Source: Paracyclopina nana (Eukaryota > Arthropoda > Copepoda > Cyclopoida > Cyclopettidae). From it: 64,000 nt of DNA. The notes beneath the pieces were generated by a model. The model searched no databases and had not been told where the DNA came from. It was given only the letters and a program-made list of their open reading frames with translations. Of this stretch, positions 54,988 to 64,000 are shown piece by piece. The stretch lies in assembly GCA_019096065.1 (NCBI GenBank), contig JAGUCH010000001.1:9610001-9674000 (forward strand). Direction: 5' to 3'. Numbering within the stretch: position 1 is the stretch's first letter; every line of letters begins with the position of its first letter. The position numbers and the translations under genes were made by a program.

Positions 54988-57384
54988 GCTCTCAGATAAG
55001 TTGCGTGTCATTGCTCGAACACCGAAAACTCATTCGCATTGGCGAATTTGAGAATTTTCCATCAGGCTCGAAGAAGACTATTTGTTTATGTTAGAACAAG
55101 AAAAGAGCATTGCTACTACTCTTGGGTCCCATGAAAAATGGCCCTCTGTTGGTACATTTAAAAATGGGGGATGTCTGGTGTCCCTTTAAAAGGTTGTTGC
55201 ACAGTACTGCTGCCTGCTGTGCGCTAGCACGCGTGTACTAGTGAAGCAGCTGGTCTTTGTTGTCTAGTGAAAATCCCTCTTTCTGCTATGCCCACGTGGC
55301 CCACATGCACGCGCACGCAAGGCCTGCCAGCCTAGTGCGCGCGCCAGAGTCCGATTTGCCGGGACTCGCGAGTCAGCTGTCAACAGACGGCCACACTGGG
55401 CATTCCTGGAATGACAAAATTTCTGTAGTCGGGGAATTCCCAGAAATGGGGATCCTCAATTTCCCAAAAGGACTTCAGATGCGAAGTGATAGCCTGTAGA
55501 CGTTTCTTTTCACGCCAACCACTGCTAGCCAAGTTGCCCTCTTGGGTCATGAGCTTGCTCTTTTAGCGCAATTCTACTGCTGAAAGTGGATGATGCTTTT
55601 CCGTGCTTTTGCTGCCGGTTATTCCCCGCGGTGCTCAGCCGGACCGGTCCAGCCGGCCGGCCGGCCAGGCGGCCTAATCTGCCTGTTCAGCCTGTAGCTC
55701 TTCGGCCTATGATGATCAACAGTCACTGCAAGAGTGTCTAGTAGTTGATTCTTCTCTCGGGGCAAGTCGTACAAATAGGCCTCCGAATGATCAGTTTTTA
55801 GAGGAAAATAAGAAGAGCAAATCCTAGGGCAGCCTTGCGACGCTCACTTGCAGTAACCTCCAGTGCCAGACGTACCTCCCCGCGGCCCTGACCCCTTGAG
55901 CTCAACAGGTAGGCCTTTTCTCGCAAAATGCAGGATAAACGACCTTTAATTTATTCCTCATGTATGGCTCATTGTTGGGACGATAGTGTGCGTGTGTAAC
56001 ATGTGTTGCCTTGAGCAAAACATTGTCCAACCAGTTTGGCAGTTTACGCATTCTCTGTAGATAAGGTTTTCAATTGAAAGCCATAACCCCCGAGAAATCA
56101 GGCAGGCCAGCATGGGTTGTCACATGTGGCTGGCTGGCCTGTCCAGGTACGTCCAGTAGCTGAGGAAATTTTCTTCTTCTTGACAGTGCACTAGACGTGG
56201 CATAAGGCAGCTGAAAATCTGCTACAACTCCTTTGACAAAAAATTCATGACATGTTCGGTAAATCATCGCTCCTTTAGTTCTAGTAGCGAGGAAACTTGA
56301 CACTTGTTGTTGTCACCCTGAAGATCCTTTAACATTGTTAGCGATTTCACAGATCACGTTTATGCTTGGCAGCTACGTATGCCTTGTATTCAATGCAGCC
56401 AGAGTTATATCATGCTTTTTGATCAATGTCAGGATCGGAGGCATAAGCCTCAATTGCACGCGTATCCCTAGAAATGTCTGGGTTTTAGAGGCACGCGCCT
56501 AAAACTTGATGTGGCGTTATGTAAACGCCCTTCAGAGTGCGGATGTGAGAGCGGCAACTAAATCTATGAGACTGGAAAGGGCTTGCAAAATTATTTTCAT
56601 TCCGAAAAAAGTTTGTTTTATACGGTTGAATTGGATGACGTTTGCCGAAACTCTTCGATTTTTGGTAGTTGTCATAACAAAGGTCAAATTTTCTCAAGCA
56701 TAAAGGCATATTTCAAGTCTAGGAACGTTCCTTCATGCGTGCTATGGAAAAAGTGCAAGTCGCGCCACCTTGCGGCTGGGAACCAGCTCCGCATCAAAAG
56801 TTTTTAGAAGCATTCGAAATCCCTGCTTTGCGTCACGCTAAATACAGCGTGGCTCTAAAAACAGCAATTTATCATTTTTCTAGCCATATGAAATTCGCGC
56901 TGTATCAGCTACTTTTTGTGCTTTTGCTGGCTGCACTGAAAAATCTATATCCGGCTCAGCTCCTTTGGCTGCAAAATTAGAACAAATTATTGCCAAGGAG
57001 GGTAATTGCCTAGTGGATGAAGCTTCAAACATTGGCTATCGCCCTATTGATTAAGTATGGCTTAATCGTAAATCGAATTCCTTGAACTTTTAAGAAGCAT
57101 GTTGTCCCCTAGTGATTTAAAGAATCGCAGCTAGTTCAACTCTCAATGCAATTCCTGCGAACAATTCGAAGTTTTGAGTTACCTGAAAGGGGTTTCGATG
57201 ATGATTATAGCTGCTGCTTTGCATTTATGCAATGCATGCAGTTAGAAGCATTTTTTTGCTTGTTTGCTGCATCATGGTGGACTAATAGGATTTCACCAAC
57301 AAACTGCACAAAAAGGCTATTTTTGTGCTTGTTAGCTGACTCCTGGAGTGAAAGTCCCAAAATCGTTCCCATATTGTTGACTAA

Positions 57385-57597
57385 GGCCTGGTTCACCTGC
57401 GATATTATGATCAAAATATTGAGCGATATTATGCTGATATTTGCAAATATCAGGTACTTCCAAAATCATTTTTTCTTCGGATTCGGTCTTTGGGTACCAA
57501 AAGCCATCCTACAACAGCACCTAAATTCTCAGTTTCTCAGTATTTCGCCCCGATATTTTGACAAAATATCAGATATTATAAGCAGGTGAACCATGCC
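57385..57597. mobile_element. MITE, PIF/Harbinger (Tourist) type, 213 bp
   Basis: Ends are GGCCTGGTTCACCTGC and the inverse of GCAGGTGAACCATGCC, one mismatch apart. Both ends are flanked by TAA (57382-57384 and 57598-57600), the 3-bp TWA duplication of PIF/Harbinger elements. The interior is AT-rich, with repeated GATATTAT blocks and a perfect 20-bp palindrome (CTGATATTTG and its complement, about 57434-57453). No ORF. Confidence 0.8.
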
Positions 57598-58135
57598 TAA
57601 AAACGATCTGCGTGGCCACTTTTTGCAAGTCGGCTTAAACCTAATGCCTAAGTTTTACTCAATTAGATTTCAGTTAGATAACCGTTTGCAATTATTGATG
57701 CGGTAGGTCGCTTCTCAATGAATGAATGGTTTTTGAATGAATGAATGACGTACATGCACATGGAGGCTTTCTCCGCATGTAGCAGAAAGCTTTCCTATTT
57801 TGGTTCTTGCAACACGATTACCACTAGTTGAACTTGTTGCCCTTTTTCCCATGCTGAAATACTGGTATAAACTGTGGCTGAAATGTATTTTTTACGATTC
57901 GAACGCCATAAGAATTAGAAGAATCCATGCAAATCAACTGGTTTCCTGTGAATTATGAAATAGTTATTATTGGCTGATTCAATTGCAGCCACTCGAACTG
58001 AGCCATAAGAAATTATTTTCACCCTTTTCATTTACTGCTACGTTCTACTTTATGAGGATCGTGATAACATTTCTTCATCGAATTTATTTTTTTGCCATAT
58101 GGCAAAGGTTCCATGAGTAGTTGACGGTTCTGCCG

Positions 58136-58189
58136 CACGGTGGCGCTAGTTCTCGAGCTCTCTCGTTTCACTCCGTACGGTGGCGCCAC
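58136..58189. promoter_or_regulatory. Pair of CTCF-like cores 40 bp apart
   Basis: CACGGTGGCGCTAG (58136-58149) and TACGGTGGCGCCAC (58176-58189) in the same orientation, within the long intron. Motif resemblance only. Confidence 0.35.
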
Positions 58190-58729
58190 TCAACTTTGGA
58201 AAACTTCTGCGGAACTAACAGGTCGCACAGTCGGCTATAGAACACTTCTCTTACTATGAATCCAGCTCTTTCACATAGTGGTTTCACAAACGACGGACGA
58301 TTAGGTTCCGTAAAATGCCGTTTTGACCTCAAGGCTATTTTTTGCCAATTTCCAAGCAAGTGCTCTTGCGGCGATGCCAATTGCCATTCTTTGAGGTGAA
58401 ATGGCTCGTGATGATAGTAGAAACTTGAATTTATCAAACAATTATCGAAACAAGTCTGTGGATTTGAATCTGAAATTGGTGGCCTCATTTCTTCCCCTGA
58501 GCACCCAACATTGAGCTAGCCTTCAGGTCACTAGTTTCAAACGTTGCAAGAGTTTTATTTTTCATTTGCCAAGAATGGAACTAGCTGTTTTGTGTGTACA
58601 CTTCATGAAGAAAAGGGGTCTGGGTCCTTTGTGAGTCTATGCTATTTGCTCATAGTGACAGACCATGTGCAAACTCAAGCCCATGCTTCTTTTTCCTCTT
58701 TTGACAGCCATTTTGAATCGCTTGAGCAT

Positions 58730-58741
58730 GCCATCTAGCGG
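58730..58741. promoter_or_regulatory. CTCF-like core (GCCATCTAGCGG)
   Basis: Inverse-orientation AGATGGC core, about 550 bp right of the previous pair. Motif resemblance only. Confidence 0.3.
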
Positions 58742-61700
58742 ATGTGTCTCACAGAGTGTGTCCCTTGCATCGAAGGAACTCCTGTAACTGTACTTGCCTA
58801 CAACGCTCTATTTGCTGCGAAAGAGGAAAAGAAAGGCTTATCGCCGCCATACAATCGCTAACTTTGCAGCTCTTGTTTGATATGCCACCTGCCTTCTTAT
58901 GTATAACGTACCGTATTCCCACTCTGCTCTGGCAAATTTGTCTGGGTGTCTCACTACTCTTGATCCTCGCGAATGTATATTAAAGATCCATTTGAGCGTT
59001 CAGCGTCTTAAGAATAATGAGGCGGCCGTTCTATAAATGTTTAGCAGTAGTTTCGTGCAATGCAGCTCCTTTGTCTTAACAAAGTCGGACGTTATCTAAA
59101 TTCCCTTATTGACTAGATTGATTCTCCTCCTGTTTTTTGGTCTTGTGCCCATAATTAACTGCAGCTGGTAGTGGGACAAATTGACCTGGAAGATATATTG
59201 GTTTTTTGGGGCTTGCTCCTGCTGTCTTTTGGCGAAGGATCAGGTTGCACAAAAAATAAGATATATTGAGGACGTCAAAGCATGTCTTTATGTGGTTTTT
59301 CGGCCATTATCATCATTATCAGATGCACTACCATGAATGAAAAGTGTGAGCGCTGAATGAATTTTTGTCTTTCAATTTGAGAGCGCAAGTGATTCGCTGT
59401 TTGTGTTCTAGAGGTTGAGTTTAGTTGCAGTCAACTTTTACCGTGACCTGAATTGGACTTGTTCTTAAAGAGGACGTGCATGAGAAATTCAGTTCCACTT
59501 CCAACACTAATTTTTTTTCTTCGATAACTGAATCTAACGTCGTTAATTGATGGATGCTTTATAGCATGACTCATTGCTTACATGAACACGCTGCAGAGCC
59601 TGGAAATGGAGAACTAGTTCAATTTGGCGTAGCCCTGTAAACCTGCCCTGTGACCAAATTGCAAAAACGTAAATGTGTCAGGTGGAGGAACTTTATTGTG
59701 GAAGAGTATAATTTTGTGGAGAAAACAAATAATTGAGCTCTCTTTGAAGACATACAACTTCAGCGCTCCAGCTTTACAGAAAACTGAGACTCGGACTCGG
59801 TTTTCACTGAAGGGAAACAAACAACTTCCACTTTTTTTTCTTCTTTTTTTGCTTTTGTACCCTTGCAAGATCTTGTTTACAAAGCCATCTTCTCAGTTCT
59901 CAGTACCCAGCTGTTTGTTGTTGTTTTTCGGCAGGAGTAGCAGCATCAGAGAATTTCTAATTTGGAAGCCCCTATTTTTTTGCACCCAAATAATGCTTGG
60001 GAGCGAGGGGTCCATTATCCAATACACAATATCAAAAGAATGCTTCTTCTCCTGTGGCAGTAGTAGTGCAGTCGCTGTGGCACCACTTATCTACATAAGC
60101 AACTGCTGGTGCTGGTGATGGTGTGTCTCGAAAATATGAGTGAGTGTGCAAAAAATAAGCATCTCAAGCACATGGAGCGCCGAAACTGGATCCGATCAGT
60201 TAGGACTGCTGATGCTCTTAATTGAAAAATTGCAATTGCTGCAATTACATGAGTATTTTTTAATTTTTCCAGTTGATTATTTTCACTTTGGGAAGGCCCT
60301 ACTGCTGGGCTTCACCACGCATATAGCCCTCATAACAACATTGTATATAGGGCACTTCTCATTTACTCTGCACCTTTTTCACGCAAGGTTGCTGCCACTT
60401 TATGGCCCAGATGTTCGTTGGTGGCCTCCCCTTGATATTCTCAAGATTTGAAGAAAGCACCTCTCATTTCTGACTAGGATGGTTATTCAAATGCATTGAT
60501 GCTTCTAGCTGAGTATTGTGTTGCGCAAAGTGACGAAAAGCCGGCCATGTATTGTGCCTCTTGTTAATTGAAGCCAGCCTCCTACTTTTTTAATGAGGCC
60601 ATCATCTCATATTTTTGCTGCTCCTCGTAGGGAAAATGCTGATTCTGATGACTAAGCATAGAGAGCAGCCACTCTAGCTAGCAATATTGGAAATCTATGA
60701 AAGTACTACGAGCTATTGAGGAGCAGCCTTAAATTCTGCAGAAATGTCAAGAAATGATAAAGAAGGGTTGCATGAAAAAAGTGCGTTTTCCCTGTCATGA
60801 CCTAGCTAGATGATTGGATAGCCCCGCAAATTCTCCTGCATTGGTTTAAGTATTATTGAGGGAGTTGTAGGGACCATGATGGCAATGCAGGGACAAAGAG
60901 ATTCCAATTTTCTTTTCTGATGCACAATTCGTCATCATACCCCCCAAATGCATCGTTGTCCTAAGAAATCGATAACGATGGAGGAATCGGCTGCAGCTAA
61001 ATGAACTGTTGCACTTTGGGGGGTTGCGTGGTAAATGCCTGAAGGTCGCGCCTTTTATTAACAGCAATTGTAATTTCTCCTCGATTTATGTTATTTTTTG
61101 AAGCAGGAAAAGTTGGGATTAGAAAATTAGCTTCCCAATTTAAGATTGTGCGAAATTATAGCTGCAACGAGGCAGCAGCTGCAAAGAAGAAAATGTGCAG
61201 TTTCGCAATTGCAGACCTTTTTTCTGCATGCATGGATGATGCCAAGTTTTAGAGCTTCATCGTATGATAGTGTACTAGGCGAACGTACCTCGCGAAATAT
61301 GAATAATGCATTCTGATGCACATCTTTTATAGTGCCTTCATCAACTCATTTGGGCGAATCAATAGTAGATCCCCTCCTCTCAACAGCGAGCATCCACGTA
61401 ACGATGAGCAAACTCTTGTCGACTGATTAGCGCCAAAAGAAAGGAATCATTGTTGCGCACTTGGCATTGCTAAAAATGAATGAATTTGACGAGAAGTGGA
61501 ATTTTAGGCTCATTGGATGAATGTTGGCGGGGGAGACATTTTTGGTATGAAAATGTCAAACAATAGAGGGCGTTGACAGAACCTTGCCCAGCGCTGGATA
61601 ACGTGACGTAAAAATGATGTCACAGCTAGGTATTTCTAGGCTGCTCTTCCCCAGAGTGCTTTTAATGCTACAGCATCCTCCGTTTTCCAATTAGTTCACT

Positions 61701-62599
61701 TGTTGTTGTTCCAACTGCTGCTGTTGTAGTTTATGGCGAAATCTAATTGGATAAGCCAAGTTTTGACGCACGAAGAAAAGTTGTTATGAATAAGTTTTGT
61801 AGTTACACTTGCTAGCTGCCAAAAGGGACGAATCAATCTTCATTAATTTGCCTAATCATGTGGCATTTCTGGCACACATAGAATGTGTACTGCTCTCATT
61901 AGTCAGAGCATTGCTTTGCAACTAACTCATCAATTATGCAAACTGCGCATTCAGATGCTAGCCAAAAGGGACATCCAGATAAGCCAAAAGTGTGCTTTCA
62001 AGCTGGCTAGCATTTTTTTATCGTGGGGGGGTCACGCTGTAGTTTTGTCCCCAATCCCTTCGCCAACTTATACGAGAGAAGTGGAAAGGAGCTCCGCAAC
62101 TAGCCGACTTTTGCTCACGTAAGATATTGAAGACTATAATGTGAAATTGCGCTCCCAGATGATGAAGACGGAGGAAATTTTGTGAACAAGGTCAAAAGGT
62201 TGTAGATGTCTAGAGAGACACTTTGATGGTTCCAGTCAAAAGAGGGAGATTTTTCAAAGACTCCTTCCACGCAACAGCATCATTCAGCATATGCAAAATG
62301 CATGGAAGAAGACTCGCTGTGCATCAACGCTTAGTTTTCTTGGGAAAAGGTTCGTGGCAACAAGTTGCGCTTTTCCACTTTTCTTTCCTTTGCCTATCTA
62401 ATCCTCAAGAGCCAGCCAGCCTGAGCTTCGTTTGAACCGGTCGTTGCCCGAGTTTGGAAGTATATGGCACTGAAATGCCATGTGATCGATGAAGCTAGTT
62501 ATGTCTGAATTGTCACTCGTTATTGCTTTTGCCTAGACGCGTTGGCATTAATCTGACTTGCTCCAATTAGCATCAATTGCCCTCCCCTGAGGTTGCGTG

Positions 62600-64000
62600 A
62601 GCGCTTGCATTTTTGCATGGATTCTGTTGCGCCGGGGCGTTTCCCGGCTGTTCGTTCGCGATTCAGCCTCGGGAAACGATCGAGGAAGTTTTGGCGTTGC
62701 GTGCGGCAACAAGTAGCGTAATGCAATATGCCACTCGGGAAAGCCTTCTTTTTTTCCGGGCCAGGTTTCATTTTTCCGCTCCTCCTCGTCCTCCCTTGAA
62801 GGCAGAGCCGGATCACGTGGCTAGCTGCCTTCCGGGTCGAGGTCGCGTGGCTGACCATCAACTGTCGAAGCGGCTCTTGCGCGAGCATTTGTCGAAATGC
62901 GACGATGACACCAAGTCGGGGCTTCGTCGAACTCATCATCTGCGTTGTTTATTCAGCGGAAAAGGCCAAAGCCGTGCATCGCCGTGGAGGCCAGCGACGA
63001 GGCCGCCTTCCCTCCCTCCCTCCCTTCTCTCGCGGTATGGATTGATGCCGACAGAAAGAACGTGTTGCAGCCAGGCTCTTCTCCTTTCCCTCGCCTTCTC
63101 CCCGCTCCGCTTTGGCCACGCGCTCCTAGCCAAGCTTGCTCAGCCAGGGCCGGGAAGGAAGAAAGAAAGGAAGGAAGGAAAGGAACCTCACTTGGAACGC
63201 GTTTACCAGGGGTTGACTCGGGCGTTCTTTGAAGCGACGGAGATGCGAACAAGCGTGTTTCCCAGCCTCGAAGGTTCGCCAGGGGCGGAAGCGGGTTTTA
63301 TTCAGCCCCGATTTTAACTCGTTTGGAGTGGGAGGTGGCGGGCGGGCGCGCGTTGGGCATTTGGTGGTTTAAATGCTGGAGCGCGGCTGGGGAGCGGGTG
63401 GCGAGGCTGATGCGAGCGGCGCTTGCGTCGGTGGCTGGCGAGCGAGAGCAGCTCGGCCAAGCTTCGCTCCAGGAACGGAAAAGTCTGCGAGTCAGTCCAC
63501 TGGTGGGCGTTTGCCGAGTCGCACAGTTGCTCCGAGGAGAAGCAGATGTTGGCTTTCGCAAATGTCACCCATCGGTAAATGTCGAATTTCCAGCTGTTCA
63601 GTGCTTCATCCGAGAGTCCTGCCTTTGTCCGACCAACTAATCTCGTTTCGCTTTGCGCCTGCACTTTCGCTGATACCTGAGACAAAATGACGAGACCGAA
63701 GGTGAGCAAAGGTTCAGGTGCGTAAGCGAGCGAGGCCATCAACCGCCGTCGACGGACCCGGGATCCCGCATTTTTGTACCCCAGTGATTTTCAGTGCCAA
63801 GTGTGTTGAACCCACGAGACCGTAATAAAAAGGCCCCGCGGATCATAAGTGTCTTTGCCACCACGCGTTTCATTCTCTTCCATGCGGCTAGATAGGCCTT
63901 CTTCTTCTTCTTCTTCCACCTTGACCCGCATCCTCCATATGGCGGACGATGACGGCAATATGGCAAAAGGAAAGCCTCGTCGTTTCGCCCCTTTTTCGAG
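62600..64000. other. CpG-rich region with simple repeats
   Basis: CpG density and GC content rise sharply. Long ORFs appear on both strands, as expected by chance in GC-rich DNA (for example 62613-63317). Pyrimidine (CCCTCCCTCCC, about 63010-63030) and purine (GAAGGAAGGAAGG, about 63160-63180) tracts and a (TTC)6 run near 63898-63916 are present. It could be an alternative promoter or the promoter of a gene beyond the window. Confidence 0.4.

Larger units (their letters stand above)
53858..64000 (+). other. Long first intron of the FNDC3-like gene (no further exon found)
   Basis: No ORF here shows family motifs together with splice sites and compatible phase. Composition is AT-rich to about 62.5 kb, then CpG-rich. 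It contains a recursive-splicing-like site, a TIR element, CTCF-like cores and simple repeats, listed separately. Separate small genes cannot be excluded. Confidence 0.4.

Noticed and set aside
55846-55909. Exon-like segment with acceptor (cttgcag) and donor (aacag/gtaggc)
   Set aside because: In the phase required by the preceding FNDC3-like exon it contains a stop, and the donor is weak; could only be a non-coding exon.
56735-57589. ORFs with hydrophobic stretches
   Set aside because: AT-rich chance frames; part overlaps the Harbinger-type MITE.
62613-63317. 234-aa plus-strand ORF
   Set aside because: In a CpG-rich region where long frames arise by chance in several frames at once; composition is repetitive and shows no domain.

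Overview
The window is nuclear DNA of an arthropod, most likely a pancrustacean; I cannot name the species. The reasons are protein-coding genes split by many very short GT-AG introns (40-70 nt is usual), AATAAA polyadenylation signals, an arthropod-type TATA/TCAGT initiator, and families typical of arthropods: Spaetzle, a dusky/miniature-type ZP protein, a CHK (ecdysteroid-kinase-like) kinase and an insulin/relaxin peptide. All exon models here were built by hand from splice signals and reading phase.

Layout, left to right: zinc carboxypeptidase (-, cut by the window edge); Spaetzle-like ligand (+); TTLL3-type tubulin glycylase (+, nine exons, with an antisense tRNA-Pro gene in an intron); ZP-domain cuticle protein (-); Unc-76/FEZ (-), whose 3.6-kb intron holds minisatellites, a tRNA-headed SINE and coding-like membrane-protein segments; CHK kinase (+); NFAT with its whole coding region in one exon (-); WDR5 (+); an HD-PTP-like BRO1 protein lacking the phosphatase domain (-); a small cysteine-rich secreted protein (-); an insulin/relaxin-family peptide (-); a 10.5-kb BEL/Pao LTR retrotransposon (-); DRC5/TCTE1 (+) and AMACR (-) with directly abutting stop codons; and the first two coding exons of a probable FNDC3-like gene (+), whose first long intron appears to fill the remaining 10 kb.

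The most unusual object is the retrotransposon at 37138-47604. It has identical 235-bp LTRs, a 5-bp target duplication and a PBS. Its pol carries an in-frame, nearly perfect 2,028-bp tandem duplication of the RT-RNase H module, with the first copy altered at conserved positions. Its integrase stops inside the zinc-binding domain, and an unrecognised 482-aa ORF fills the rest of the element and terminates inside the 3' LTR.

Other points of interest are a candidate recursive-splicing site in the long FNDC3-like intron, a non-autonomous repeat family carrying CTCF-like cores, a PIF/Harbinger-type MITE with TAA duplications, and the convergent DRC5/AMACR pair, where each gene's 3' UTR must lie in the other's coding sequence. 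The cellular genes are a mixed set with no common pathway, except that TTLL3 and DRC5 both serve motile axonemes. Homology statements come from motif recognition, not from database searches.
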